Origin: Flagellimonas yonaguniensis | Lineage (GTDB): Bacteria > Bacteroidota > Bacteroidia > Flavobacteriales > Flavobacteriaceae | Assembly (NCBI RefSeq): GCF_029193885.1 | Contig: NZ_JARFVB010000011.1 | Location: 1 to 64,000 of the forward strand | Reading direction: 5' to 3' | Length of the DNA stretch: 64,000 nucleotides | Shown here: one piece after another, positions 44,844 through 57,700 of the stretch | How positions within the stretch are numbered: the first letter of the stretch is position 1 | How the letters are laid out: the number at the start of each line of letters is the position of its first letter | Translations under genes and position numbers: made by a program | Notes under the pieces: model-generated | Seen by the model: only the letters and a program-made list of their open reading frames with translations | Databases searched by the model: none | Told to the model about the DNA's origin: nothing

Positions 44844-46169
44844 TTATTCGTTAACCCAGTTTAAACGGTCCATTTGATTGTATGGCCATGGTGCTCCGTT
44901 GTTTTCTATATTGGACATCATATTGTTCAGTTCCATGGGAGCTGCGGATTGCTCCATGACCAGATACCTGCGCATCTCGACGATAATGGACAAGGGGTCA
45001 ATGCTCACGGGACAAGCCTGTACACATGCATTGCACGTGGTACATGCCCATAATTCCTCATGGCTGATATAATCGCCCAGCAACTGTTTGCCATCGGGAA
45101 CAAACTCGCCCTTATTGGTATCCATGTTCTTGCCCACTTCTTCCAAACGGTCACGGGTGTCCATCATGATTTTACGTGGCGATAATTTTTTTCCGGTTTG
45201 ATTAGCGGGACATTCCGAGGTACAACGACCACATTCAGTACAGGTATATGCGTTGAGCAATTGCACCCAGTTTAAATCCATGACGTCTGAAGCACCGAAT
45301 TTTTCGGGCTCTGCAACATCATCCTCGGCAGGGGTCGCAAAAGGGTCTGCATCGGGGTCCATCATCAATTTCACCTCTTTGGTAACGGAGGCCAGATTAT
45401 TGAATTGCCCCTGCGGTTTTACTTTTCCGTAATAGGTGTTCGGGAAAGCCAAAAGGATATGCAAATGTTTTGAATAATAGAGGTAGTTCAAAAAGGCCAA
45501 GATGCCCAAAATGTGCAACCACCAAGCTGTTCGTTCCACCAAGATCAATGAAGATTCAGATAGCCCGTCCAACAAGGGCACAATAAATTGGCTTACGGGA
45601 AATGCTCCCGCCTGTGCATAATGATCTGCTCCCAATTGTTGTAGTTGGAAATCCGCTGCGTTCATGGTCAGGAACAATAGCATCAATACAAACTCGATGT
45701 AAAGAATCATGTTTCCATCGGTCTTGGGCCAACCCTTCATTTCGGGCTTGACAAATCGTTGTATCCTGATGATGTTTCTTCTGATCCAGAACACCACAAC
45801 GGCCACGATGACCAAAAGTGCAAGGATTTCAAAAGAACCGATCAAGAAATCATAGACGGAACCCAATGGTGAGAAGAGTCGATGTGTTCCCAAAAGACCG
45901 TCCAGCATGATTTCCAACACCTCTATATTGATAATGATGAATCCCACATAAACGATCACGTGCATCAAACCGGCTATGGGCCTCACGACCATTTTGGTCT
46001 GACCCAAGGCTATTTTTGCCATGTTTTTCCATCGTTGCCCTTTGTTATCACTTACATCGACATCCTTTCCAAGCTTGATGTTTCGGGACAGCTTTTTTAC
46101 GTTACGGGCAAAAAAACCAATGCCCAGGATAAGGGCCACGGCAAATATGATGTTGGGTAAATACTCCAT
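44844..46169 (-). CDS. Membrane-bound 4Fe-4S oxidoreductase (HdrC/GlpC-like)
   Basis: A 441-residue protein with about five membrane helices in the first 250 residues (a nitrate-reductase gamma/HdrE-like region with several His) and a C-terminal dicluster ferredoxin domain with CTECGRCTSECP and CTTCNACVQACP. It should pass electrons between the quinone pool and the CCG-domain protein encoded next. Start and the mlaD stop are adjacent (46169/46170). Substrate unknown. Confidence 0.9.
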   Translation of the reverse strand: MEYLPNIIFAVALILGIGFFARNVKKLSRNIKLGKDVDVSDNKGQRWKNMAKIALGQTKMVVRPIAGLMHVIVYVGFIIINIEVLEIMLDGLLGTHRLFSPLGSVYDFLIGSFEILALLVIVAVVVFWIRRNIIRIQRFVKPEMKGWPKTDGNMILYIEFVLMLLFLTMNAADFQLQQLGADHYAQAGAFPVSQFIVPLLDGLSESSLILVERTAWWLHILGILAFLNYLYYSKHLHILLAFPNTYYGKVKPQGQFNNLASVTKEVKLMMDPDADPFATPAEDDVAEPEKFGASDVMDLNWVQLLNAYTCTECGRCTSECPANQTGKKLSPRKIMMDTRDRLEEVGKNMDTNKGEFVPDGKQLLGDYISHEELWACTTCNACVQACPVSIDPLSIIVEMRRYLVMEQSAAPMELNNMMSNIENNGAPWPYNQMDRLNWVNE

Positions 46170-47153
46170 CTATTGATTTTCTTTTTGTTGAATGGAATCC
46201 TGCTCAGCGGGATCGTTTTCTGGAAGGGTATAGTCCTTTTGCTTTTTGCCAAAGACGGAAACATTGACATAACGCTTTGGATTCAGTCTAAAGTCCTGCA
46301 ACAGTAAATCCAACTCTCTTGATGCCTCGGCCAAGTTGTTGTAGAGCGCATCATCTTTGTGCAATTTACCCAAAGAGCCTTCTCCTTCCTCTATTTTGGC
46401 AAGGATACCGTTCAATTTGCTTACTGTGCTCTGGAACTCGGTCAAGGTTCCGCCCAGATCAGCATTGACCAAAGAGTCTGAAAGTTTGGAGAAATTGGAC
46501 GTGATATGGTTAACATTTTTCAAGGAACTGTCCAATTGCGCTTTGTTGTTATCCAACAAAGCATTCAGATTATCGGCACTTCCTTTGAAGGATTTCACCA
46601 ATTGGTTCAATGAAACTATGGTCTCTTGTAATTGTTGTTTTGTGGGGTCGTCCAGTATTTGATTGACGTTCATCAGTAAGGAGTCGGCATTGGACACCGC
46701 ACCTTCAACCTTCATTTGCAAAGGGGTAAGCTTCTGTTGCACCAATTCCGTGATTCCTGGTTTTATTTTGGACTGCAAGGTATCCCCTGACTTTGCCTGT
46801 GGGGCTTGATCAAAAACCGGGACAATCTGTACTGCTTTACCTCCGATGATACCCGTATCAAAAAGTTCCGCTATACTGTTTTCTGAAAATTCAAAATCGT
46901 TGTTGACCGTCAAGGTTACCAAGAGTTTGCCCGAACTGTCCTTGAAACCTATATCGGTCACATTTCCCACATTGAATCCATTGATGGAGACCTGGGTTCC
47001 TGGTTGAAGTCCTCCAACATCATCGTAAACAGCATAAAAAGTCTTATTGTTTTCAAAAAGAGGAGAGGATTTTAAGTAGCTGAGCCCAAAAATAAAGGCT
47101 GCAATTCCTGCGACTACGATAATCCCAGTTTTGATTTCCCTGGATAGTTTCAA
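46170..47153 (-). CDS. MCE/MlaD-family lipid-transport protein
   Basis: A 327-residue protein with one N-terminal membrane helix (about 8-26) and an MCE domain (about 36-115: FYAVYDDVGGLQPGTQVSIN, then GNVTDIGF), followed by a long helical, coiled-coil-prone region. MCE proteins form periplasmic rings that carry phospholipids between membranes with an MlaE/MlaF ABC transporter; no mlaE or mlaF is in the window. The start is TTG at 47153, aligned with the MKxSREIK opening of relatives. It lies 66 bases after the amidase gene on the same strand. Confidence 0.9.
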   Translation of the reverse strand: MKLSREIKTGIIVVAGIAAFIFGLSYLKSSPLFENNKTFYAVYDDVGGLQPGTQVSINGFNVGNVTDIGFKDSSGKLLVTLTVNNDFEFSENSIAELFDTGIIGGKAVQIVPVFDQAPQAKSGDTLQSKIKPGITELVQQKLTPLQMKVEGAVSNADSLLMNVNQILDDPTKQQLQETIVSLNQLVKSFKGSADNLNALLDNNKAQLDSSLKNVNHITSNFSKLSDSLVNADLGGTLTEFQSTVSKLNGILAKIEEGEGSLGKLHKDDALYNNLAEASRELDLLLQDFRLNPKRYVNVSVFGKKQKDYTLPENDPAEQDSIQQKENQ

Positions 47154-47219
47154 AAGATTCGGTTTATGGTTTGAACAAATTTAGGAATAATTATAACAAG
47201 AGTGTTTTTTGAAATGATT

Positions 47220-48416
47220 CTACTTCAATGCGTCCGTAATCGGAACCCTTGCCCCATTTTTGTATGCCACGATATACGATGTGGTGTATCCTTTTGCATC
47301 CGCATCTTGCTTTAACTTCTTGGCTGCCTCAAATGTACTTACATTCCCATACATATATCGAAACATATTCTTGTAGGGCTCCTTGGACAGTTTGCTCAAA
47401 CCATTGAAGTTGCTTGCTTCCAAGGCAATGTTTTTTCCACTGGCCATCAATTGTACTTTGAATACCACTCCTGAGTCCGTGGCTGTGTCCTCCGTCTCCT
47501 CAATGGTCTCATTGGTATTGGATGTCTGTTTCGGGGACTCGACTTCAACTACTTTTTCTTTTGGGGCCTCTTCCTTTATATCCAAATTTACTTTGGTATC
47601 CTCAATTTTAGGGGGGGTGGATATGGAACTGGCCGTAAAACCGATTTCTTCTTTATAAGCCAATATTGCATCTGCAATGGCTTTTCCCATTTCATTTTGT
47701 CCTTTTTGGGAATTGAGGTAGCTTCCCTCGCTCTTGTTGGTCAAAAAACCAGACTCCACCAAAACACTTGGCATAAATGTTTGGTGTAGCACAATAAAAC
47801 CTGCTTGTTTTACCTTTCTGTCCTTTCTTTTAAGTTTTTTGGTAAAGTTGTCCTGAAGCTTTTTTCCCAATTGAATGCTCTGTTCCAAAAACTCCTCTTG
47901 CATAATGGTCAACCCGATTATGGATTCCGGGGAATTGATATCATACTCGGCATATCGTTGTTCGTAATTATCTTCCAGATAGATTACCGAGTTTTCCTTT
48001 TTGGCCACTTCGAAGTTTTGCCTATTGGCATGCAACCCCAGAACAAAGGTCCCTGCTCCATGCGCATCGGAATTATGGGAATCACAGTGTACCGATACAA
48101 AAAGGTCGGCATTGGCCTGATTGGCAATCTGTCCTCTCTCGAACAAATCCACAAAGGTGTCATCATCACGTGTGTATACCACTTTTATGCTTGGATATTT
48201 TTCCAGTTCTTTTCCTGCCTTCAATACAATTCCCAATGCAATGTTCTTCTCTAAATACCCATTACCGAGGTTTCCCGGATCGTGTCCTCCATGGCCTGCA
48301 TCCAAAACAACAACAAATTTATCCTTGTGTTGAACCTCGGTATCATTTTTGTTGAAAGAGGTCAAAGGGAGGACCAGTAGTAGAGAAACTAAAAATGTCA
48401 ACCGGCTTTTATTCAT
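47220..48416 (-). CDS. N-acetylmuramoyl-L-alanine amidase (Amidase_3) with SPOR-like C-terminus
   Basis: A 398-residue protein with a signal peptide and an amidase_3 domain: VVLDAGHGGHDPGN (about 36-49, zinc His), YLEKN (zinc Glu), SVHCDSHNS (zinc His) and VLVESGFLTN (catalytic Glu). A Thr/Glu/Lys-rich linker (about 265-320) leads to a C-terminal segment resembling a SPOR domain (VFKVQLMASGK and KGYTTSYIVAYKNGARV). It cleaves the bond between MurNAc and the peptide stem, probably at division sites. It is divergent from lptD. Confidence 0.92.
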   Translation of the reverse strand: MNKSRLTFLVSLLLVLPLTSFNKNDTEVQHKDKFVVVLDAGHGGHDPGNLGNGYLEKNIALGIVLKAGKELEKYPSIKVVYTRDDDTFVDLFERGQIANQANADLFVSVHCDSHNSDAHGAGTFVLGLHANRQNFEVAKKENSVIYLEDNYEQRYAEYDINSPESIIGLTIMQEEFLEQSIQLGKKLQDNFTKKLKRKDRKVKQAGFIVLHQTFMPSVLVESGFLTNKSEGSYLNSQKGQNEMGKAIADAILAYKEEIGFTASSISTPPKIEDTKVNLDIKEEAPKEKVVEVESPKQTSNTNETIEETEDTATDSGVVFKVQLMASGKNIALEASNFNGLSKLSKEPYKNMFRYMYGNVSTFEAAKKLKQDADAKGYTTSYIVAYKNGARVPITDALK

Positions 48417-48492
48417 AAGAACTGAGTAATTATAGCTTTCCTAATTGGTTAAAAATATTGTAATCCCCAATAAGTAGAACAAAAAATATATG

Positions 48493-48500
48493 TAAGTTTG
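48493..48500 (+). promoter_or_regulatory. Bacteroidota -7 element of lptD
   Basis: The sequence is TAAGTTTG, an exact TAnnTTTG match, 45 bases before the preferred lptD start. It overlaps a TTG at 48498, which argues that this TTG is not the start codon. No TTG lies 17-23 bases upstream. Confidence 0.45.
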
Positions 48501-48545
48501 ACCCCAAAAACTGGGCCGACTAGCACAAAAATAGGATTTATCACG

Positions 48546-51236
48546 TTGCAACCAAATAAACATCTTTCACTTTTCCTATTTGTTCTTCTTTGTGGCATCG
48601 CTACCTTAAGTGCTCAGGAAGATCCAATTACTCCTTTGCCCATCAAGGCCATCAAGGATACGATCTATGCTCCTTTGCTCCCCCCGAACATTCTCAACGA
48701 CTCCATCAGGACCGATTCTGTTGAAACAGATACCGTGCCAAAAAAGCAACCGTTGCTGTTGGACAACATAAAGTACAAAGCCAAAGATTATGTAAAGCTC
48801 AGTCAAAAGGACAATAAAATTTATCTGTACGATGAAGCTGAGATTTATTATCAGGATACCGAGCTCAAAGCTGGTGTCATCGTAATGGACTATGTTAAAA
48901 ACGAAGTCTATGCCGGACGAATGAAGGATTCCTTGGGCAATTATTCCCAATTGCCTTATTTCAAACAAGGGAATCAAGAGGTCCGGCCCGATTCCATTCG
49001 GTTTAATTTTGACACCGAAAAGGCACTTATCTGGAACTCAAGGACCGAGCAGGAAGCAGGTTTGGGACAATTGGGAAGTGACGCCATGAAAGTATATGCC
49101 GAAAAGACCAAAAAGGAGAACGACTCGGTCTATTTCTTGAATGAGGGCAAACTGACCACCTCCAAGGATACGGTCAACCCCGACTACTATATCAGGGTAA
49201 GAAAAGCCAAGTTTGTCCCCAAAAAGAAAATCATAGCGGGCTACAGTAATATGTACATTATGGATGTGCCCACACCCATAGCCTTGCCTTTTGCGTATTT
49301 TCCGCTCACTACGGGAAGAGTGGCGGGAATTTTGTTCCCCACCTTCGGAAACGATCCAAGAAGGGGGTATTTTATCCAAAATGGAGGATATTACCTGCCC
49401 ATTAGTGACTATGTAGACCTGAGTATCACAGGGGATTACTATACCAATGGCAGCTATGGGCTGCAAGGAAGATCCATTTACTCCAAAAGATATAAATTCA
49501 AGGGCAACATCAATATCAGTTACGAAAATCTGGTAACCAGTCAAAAGGGGTTTGATGACTATAGCCGAACGAGCAATTACAATATCCGGATTTCGCACTC
49601 CCAGGATACCAAGGCCAGTCCAAATTCCAGATTCTCGGCATCGGTAAATTTGGGGTCCAGCCAATATTACACCAACTCGCTGAACCAGGTCAACCGGAAC
49701 AACTCACAGACCAACACCTTTGCCTCCTCCATAAGTTACTCAAAGACCTTCCCCAACTATCCGTCGGTAAACACGAGTTTAACGGTAAGCCACACCCAAA
49801 ACTCAAGGACACAGACCATAAATATGTCTTTGCCCACCTTTCAGGCCAGTATGGAACGTATCTATCCTTTTGTAAAGCGGGACGCGGTCAAAAAAGGGGT
49901 TTTTGAGAACATCAATTTCCAGTATGATGTCAATGCCCAGAACAGCATTACCACTACAGAGGAAAACTTTTTTAAAAGCGGGATGTTCGATGATGCAAGA
50001 ATCGGTGCACGTCACAGGATCCCAGTGGCCACCAACTTTAAGTTGGCCAAATATCTAAGTGTGAGTTTAAATGGAAGCTATGAGGATGTTTGGACCATGG
50101 AGACCATTCGAAGACAATATGACCAAGAGCTGGAAGAAGTGGTCACCGATACCATTGCAGGCTTCGATCGGTTCAACCGATATAGTTTTGGAACCAGTAT
50201 AGGTACCACGGTTTATGGAACTTGGAATCGGGGGGAGGATAAAAAGATTCAGGCGTTGCGACACGTGATGCGTCCCTCCATCAGTTATAGTTACACGCCT
50301 TCTTTTGAGCAATTTTACGAGTCCTATGTGGATGGGGATGGGGATGAAGTGGAATATACCCCTTATGAAACCAGTATTTATGGCAGTCCTTCTTTGAATA
50401 AGGGAAGTTCCCTTAGCTTCAACCTTCAAAACTCATTGGAAGCCAAGATCAGGGACAAGGATTCCACGGCCACAGAACCCAAAAAAGTCAAAATCCTGAG
50501 CAACCTTTCCTTTTCCGCAAGCTATAACCTAGAAGCGGATTCGCTCAAATTAAGCCCCATAAGCATGAGCGGTGCCACGGAGATCATTAAAAATGTGCCC
50601 ATCAACTTTGCGGCCTCATTCGATCCCTATGCCATCGATAACAACGGAAGGAGAATCAATACATTGAACATCAAAAACGGTGGTGGCATTGCACGTTTGA
50701 CCTCTGCTAGGATAAATACCAGTTTCTCCCTGAACAGCGAAATGTTCCAAAAAGGAGGGGCAAAGGAAACGGATGATGAGGAGAGACAATCGAATTTCAG
50801 TGACAACCCGTTTGCCATGGATGATGTAAGAGGCGAAAGCTCTAATTTCGACAGAGGAAACAATAGAGGTGGAGAGGACAAGAATGCGGATGGAGACCAG
50901 CCCATTTACAACAATAAACTCCCTTGGGATGCCCGATTTACCTATGTGGCTTCGTACAACAACAATAATCGGCAAAGCGAAATCACCAATCACTCGTTAA
51001 TGTTCTCTGGGAACGTACAACTGACACCCAAATGGGAAGTCGGTTTTAACTCAGGGTACGATTTAAAGAACAAAGGTTTTACCGATACCCGATTTGCCTT
51101 TAAACGTGATTTGGGCAGCTTTAGGTTAAGCTTTGACTGGACTCCTTTTGGCAGATATGAACGCTGGTATTTCTTTATTGGGATAAAGAGTTCCATATTG
51201 AGCGATATCAAATGGGAAAACAGAAGCCAGCGCTAG
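48546..51236 (+). CDS. lptD: LPS-assembly outer-membrane protein LptD
   Basis: About 896 residues from the TTG at 48546, which begins a good signal peptide (LSLFLFVLLCGIATLSAQ). An in-frame TTG at 48498 would add 16 residues but overlaps a promoter-like element. The N-terminal OstA/LptA-like jellyroll region (about 70-200) is followed by the segment FVPKKKIIAGYSNMYI and PTPIALPFAYFPLTTGR, the Bacteroidota LptD signature, then a large beta-barrel rich in alternating aromatic strands, ending IKWENRSQR. With LptE it inserts LPS into the outer leaflet. It lies divergent from the amidase. Confidence 0.92.
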   Translation: MQPNKHLSLFLFVLLCGIATLSAQEDPITPLPIKAIKDTIYAPLLPPNILNDSIRTDSVETDTVPKKQPLLLDNIKYKAKDYVKLSQKDNKIYLYDEAEIYYQDTELKAGVIVMDYVKNEVYAGRMKDSLGNYSQLPYFKQGNQEVRPDSIRFNFDTEKALIWNSRTEQEAGLGQLGSDAMKVYAEKTKKENDSVYFLNEGKLTTSKDTVNPDYYIRVRKAKFVPKKKIIAGYSNMYIMDVPTPIALPFAYFPLTTGRVAGILFPTFGNDPRRGYFIQNGGYYLPISDYVDLSITGDYYTNGSYGLQGRSIYSKRYKFKGNINISYENLVTSQKGFDDYSRTSNYNIRISHSQDTKASPNSRFSASVNLGSSQYYTNSLNQVNRNNSQTNTFASSISYSKTFPNYPSVNTSLTVSHTQNSRTQTINMSLPTFQASMERIYPFVKRDAVKKGVFENINFQYDVNAQNSITTTEENFFKSGMFDDARIGARHRIPVATNFKLAKYLSVSLNGSYEDVWTMETIRRQYDQELEEVVTDTIAGFDRFNRYSFGTSIGTTVYGTWNRGEDKKIQALRHVMRPSISYSYTPSFEQFYESYVDGDGDEVEYTPYETSIYGSPSLNKGSSLSFNLQNSLEAKIRDKDSTATEPKKVKILSNLSFSASYNLEADSLKLSPISMSGATEIIKNVPINFAASFDPYAIDNNGRRINTLNIKNGGGIARLTSARINTSFSLNSEMFQKGGAKETDDEERQSNFSDNPFAMDDVRGESSNFDRGNNRGGEDKNADGDQPIYNNKLPWDARFTYVASYNNNNRQSEITNHSLMFSGNVQLTPKWEVGFNSGYDLKNKGFTDTRFAFKRDLGSFRLSFDWTPFGRYERWYFFIGIKSSILSDIKWENRSQR

Positions 51237-51282
51237 TAGCTATTGCTTTTATTCGTTACCTTCATCCATCAAAATTTGTAGC

Positions 51283-51663
51283 ATGAAAAAAATAATCAAC
51301 ACCTCAAAAGCTCCAGCTCCGATAGGTCCGTACAATCAAGCGGTTCTTATCAAGGATACACTCTATATTTCGGGACAAATTCCGATTGATCCGGCAACCG
51401 GGAAATTGGTGGAAGGCGATATACAGGCCGAAACCAAACAATCCATGGAAAACTTAAAAGCCGTTCTCGAAGAAGCAGGCATGACTTTTGAGCATGTGAT
51501 CAAGTCCTCCATTTTCATCAAGGACATGAACCAGTTTGCACAGATCAATGAGGTATATGGCACCTATTTTGATGCCGATACCGCTCCAGCAAGGGAAACT
51601 GTGGAGGTTGCGAACCTTCCGAAGTTTGTCCGTGTGGAAATCTCGATGATCGCGGTTAAATAG
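51283..51663 (+). CDS. ridA: RidA-family reactive imine deaminase
   Basis: A 126-residue protein of the YjgF/YER057c/UK114 family that hydrolyses reactive enamine/imine intermediates from PLP enzymes. Signatures are APAPIGPYNQAV (about 11-22), LYISGQIPIDP, the catalytic-pocket Arg in APARETVEVANLP (about 102-114) and a C-terminal EISMIAVK. Length is exact for the family. Its last eight bases overlap the convergent kinase gene. Confidence 0.96.
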   Translation: MKKIINTSKAPAPIGPYNQAVLIKDTLYISGQIPIDPATGKLVEGDIQAETKQSMENLKAVLEEAGMTFEHVIKSSIFIKDMNQFAQINEVYGTYFDADTAPARETVEVANLPKFVRVEISMIAVK

Positions 51664-52507
51664 TCTCTCTGTGGAATTCCACGAGACCTTCGATAGGTCT
51701 TCGGCGGATAACACCCAAAATCAAATCGTTGCGCTCCAAACAGGCGGTAAGCTCATCTTTTAAGAAATGTGCTATACTGCCCACAAAGCTCACGGGCACT
51801 TTAGTGGCCAGTTCGTATTGCATGATGTAATTGTTCACGAACTGTTGTAGCCCTTTTTCAATGACACCCTTGCAGTAGGGATGCTCTTTGTTTTCGATGA
51901 TAAATCTGGCAAAAGTGGCCAAATAGGTATTGGGATTGGGCTGCTTGTAGAGATGATCTTTGATCACGTCCGCATCCAAATCGTACTCCTTGGCGAATTT
52001 CATCCCAAGGTCCTGTGGCATCTTATGGAAATAGTAATCACGGATCAGTTTTCTTCCGAAGAAATTTCCGCTTCCATCATCCATTAAAATATATCCTAAA
52101 GAGGTCACTTTTTGGATCAACTGATGGCCATCATAATAACTACAGTTCGACCCTGTTCCCAGAATACAAACGATACCTTGCCTGCCTATCTTTGTGGTGG
52201 AATAAATTGCCGCGTAAGTATCCTCTCGAACCTCTGCCTTGGCATTGGGGAAAAAATCCTTGAAAATGGATTTCAAAAAATTCTTCATTCTATCGGTTCC
52301 GCATCCGGCACCGTAGAAATACAACTGACGTACTTTATCCTTGTTTTTGGAAAGTTCAAAATTGTTGGCCAACCGATCCTCTATTACTTCTTTGGTCAGC
52401 ACCTCTGGGCTAAGGCCCAAAGTTTGGGTCACAAACAACTGCTCCCCTTTATCGTCCAGGGCAATCCAATCGGATTTCGTGGCACCACTATCCACAATTA
52501 AAACCAT
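51656..52507 (-). CDS. BadF/BadG/BcrA/BcrD-type N-acetylglucosamine kinase-like ATPase
   Basis: A 283-residue protein of the ASKHA fold with phosphate-1 loop VDSGATKSDWI (about 5-15), GTGSNCSYYDG (about 117-127), MDDGSGNFFGRKLI (about 142-155) and late VSFVGSIAHFLKD. These fit the eukaryotic-like GlcNAc kinase branch, which phosphorylates sugar recovered from cell-wall turnover; the substrate is inferred. Transcribed in the same direction as gap-pfkA but separated from gap by a hairpin at 52530-52560. Confidence 0.88.
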   Translation of the reverse strand: MVLIVDSGATKSDWIALDDKGEQLFVTQTLGLSPEVLTKEVIEDRLANNFELSKNKDKVRQLYFYGAGCGTDRMKNFLKSIFKDFFPNAKAEVREDTYAAIYSTTKIGRQGIVCILGTGSNCSYYDGHQLIQKVTSLGYILMDDGSGNFFGRKLIRDYYFHKMPQDLGMKFAKEYDLDADVIKDHLYKQPNPNTYLATFARFIIENKEHPYCKGVIEKGLQQFVNNYIMQYELATKVPVSFVGSIAHFLKDELTACLERNDLILGVIRRRPIEGLVEFHRETI

Positions 52508-52529
52508 ACGTCGAGATTATTATATTGAA

Positions 52530-52560
52530 ATCCTGAAGAGCGGGATGCGCCCTTCAGGAT
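52530..52560 (-). terminator. Hairpin between gap and the sugar kinase gene
   Basis: The 9-bp arms ATCCTGAAG and CTTCAGGAT are exact complements, extended inside by GCG/CGC. On the minus strand the stem is followed by TTCAATATAATAA, a weak T-run, so it may end the pfkA-gap transcript only partly. Confidence 0.55.
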
Positions 52561-52582
52561 AAAAAATTTATGAGATAAAAAA

Positions 52583-54593
<2,011 letters not shown>

Positions 54594-54610
54594 TCAAATT
54601 TTTAAGAGAT

Positions 54611-54618
54611 CAAAGCTA
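54611..54618 (-). promoter_or_regulatory. Bacteroidota -7 element of pfkA-gap
   Basis: On the minus strand this reads TAGCTTTG, an exact TAnnTTTG match, 17 bases before the pfkA ATG. The nearest upstream TTTG is 12 bases away, shorter than the usual 17-23. Confidence 0.42.
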
Positions 54619-54737
54619 GGAAACTTTATTCAAATTTTGAATATCTTAATAATTTATTTGTTTTAAAGGGCTTCCTCAAACGTTTTCGTAATAAATTAAT
54701 ACAAAAACTCTTAAAAATATAAAATTTATCGGGTTGA

Positions 54738-57700
54738 TTATAGGCGGTTTATCGGCTTTTCAGAAAAACGAATCAAGCTGTCTTTTCCCATGACCTGTGA
54801 AGGTTGTTTTTGAACTGATGGTTCTTCCTTCTTTTGCTCCTTTTCTTTTTTGTTGAAGACTTTTTGCATCAACTCCCTGAAACTATCAAAATCCACTTGA
54901 TATGATAGTCCGATTCCTTGGGTATATCCTTGCCTTTCGGCCAAAAACTGCTGTATTTGATTTTCCCTATTGAAAATCTTGGCACTCAATGTCCCCTCAT
55001 CGTTCAACAACACCTGGACCTCGACATCACCGGCCACCACCGTTTCGGAAACACCACCGACCGGTACCCCTACCCTTCCATTGACCAAAATACGATCGGA
55101 CAACTGGGTGGAAACCGTTACCCCTATTCTATCTTCAGTGGCAACATCGGCATTGGGATCGTTATAACCTTGCTCGTAGGAGACTCCGAAATTAAGCTTA
55201 TCATTATTACCTGATAGTATTTGATTGAAGAGCCCCGAAGCGGTCTGTATGAGGTTTCCTGTAACGGCCTGCTGATTGATGCCTCCCGATTGCGGATTGA
55301 CAAAAGTTCCTTGTGCCAATAGGAAAAACGCATTCCGTTCCTTGATCGTAGGGTCCTGCAATCGATATTCCAACTCGGACTGCACCACAGAGTTGGTTCC
55401 TGGAAATTCTATATCAAAGTTAATGTTCGGACTCTCCAATTCCCCATCCAGACGAACGACCACTTCGGTGGGTATTCTTCCCGTATACCCTGCATTGTCC
55501 AAAAGCGGAGCGGGATTGGCATTGAGTTCGTACACCGCTTCCAAATTCAACTGGGCAGCCAAAGGATCCTCTTCCCAAAGGATGGTGCCACCGGGACGCA
55601 CTTTGAACCTTTTATCAATTACCCCGCCATATTTGAAGTTGTACTCTCCGGTAACCACAACAAAATCTCCGTACATATTGAATTTTCCATTCGTATTGAT
55701 CTCTATCAACAAAATACCCTCACCTGTTCCCTTTAGTGAACTTCCTGTACTTTGATCCACCACTATCTCCACTTCGGCCTCGGGAGTAACCACAAGGTCG
55801 AAGGCCATTTCCAGACCCTGGTATTCCTCCAAAACCCGTTCTTCTTCAAAGGAACCGGTTCCATCCTTTTCTATGAAGTTGATAAAAGAGTAATCCCCAA
55901 CGCTGGTCACATCGCTCAAAGGGATTTTAAGGGAGGAGCCTCGCGCCGTGGTAGCGTCCACGGAGATGGTCAGGGCATCCGTTGGGCCATAAATACTTCC
56001 CGTACCATTGATAAAACCGGTGCCATAATACAGGGATTCCTCATCATATTCGGTATTGAGGATCATAAAACGGTCGTTTTGAGTATCCACATCAAGGCCA
56101 AGGTACCAATCATCAAAACCTGTATGGCTTATGGTACCGTCCAAGATTGCTGTGGTGCCCTCTTCCACATCCGACAACTCCACATTTTCAAAATAGAAGG
56201 TTTGGTCAAAAAGTCGGACTTGGGAGCGTGGTGCAAAGTCGTAATCCACGTTCAGATAAGGAATTCCAAGACCAGCATCGTTCAGGGTCAATAAGCCGTT
56301 AATGGACGGGTTGTTGACATCCCCCTTGACCACGGCATCCCCACTGACCCTGCCCTTGATATTGGAAATGATATCCTCCCCCAAGGGTCTGAACGGCTCC
56401 AAGGCAAAATCCGTAAAATTGGCCGTCAAATCAAGTTCTTGTTTATCGTCAATATTGGTAACCTTTCCATTGATGCTCATCAATTCCTTACCATCATTGT
56501 TCAGCCAAGAGCTTACGCCAAATTCCGTAAGGTCATTGTTTCCATAGATTCCAACTTCCAAATCGCCCATGCGCATATCATTGACACTGAAATTTTGGAT
56601 ATTTAAACTGGAAGTGGGAAGATAGTTACCGTCCTTCTGCAAGATGTTGAGAAATCCATCCACTTGCCCGTTCATTTTTAGGCTGTCAATAGCGGGCGTT
56701 ATTTTTTCGAGGGACACCAACTTGAATTGAAGGTCTATATCCTTATATGTGGAATCCGCAAATTCTCCCCTCAAGCGAATCTGCTCTTCGTTGTTGTTGT
56801 CCATGACCACATCCTCTATCTGGATACTGTCCAAGGAACTGTTGAAGATTACCTTGTTCTTATTGTTCCCGTTCTTGTTGAGCACCCACGTATTGCCCTT
56901 AAAGCTCACATCGGATTTTTTGAGACCGATTACCGAGCGATTGTTTTGATTAAAGGTGTGGTAAAAATTCAGGTTATAGCTATCATTGTACTCGCTCCCA
57001 CCTTTAAACTCTGTTCTAAAGAAGAGGGTATCCTTGATTGTGGTATTGATCAAACTGAAGTCTTTGATGTCGTAGTAGACCGTGGACATATCCTCTACAG
57101 ACACAAAAGTGTTGAAAAGTGGGTTCTTGTTATCTATTTTGAGTTCGATATTGTCGAAGGTATTGCCAAAGGCCTCAATACTTGGCGATTTAAAGGTTAG
57201 TTTAAAATCACTTTGGTCCGCCTGTATGGAACCCCTAATGTAGGTGTTGGGGTCAAAAGCGATCTCGGGCACAAAAACATCCACGATTTTGTTGTAGATC
57301 TTAAAGTTGAAATCCAGGTACTGCCGTTCGGAAATCTCAAAGGGCTGATAGTTAGTATAAATACTACCGATGGAATTTTGCACCAATTTGCCCAATTCGT
57401 TCACTTTAAAGCTTCCTCGCATATAACCTGTGATGATATCAGGAGAATTGATTTCCACTGTTCGGATGGTATCACGCTCAAAAGAAGAGGTCACATTGAA
57501 ATCCTCAAAGTAATAGGTATCGTTTATATTTTGATAGGTCGTGTTGGTAAACTGCAACTGTCCTGCCATATCATCCAGGTTATTGCCCTCAATGTCCATG
57601 TCCACATGTCCCTTGAAAATGGAAATGCTATCGTTGATAAAATTCAGTTTCTTTAGATCGGCATAATCCACAGCGGCCTCGAAATTGAACTTGTTCTGCC

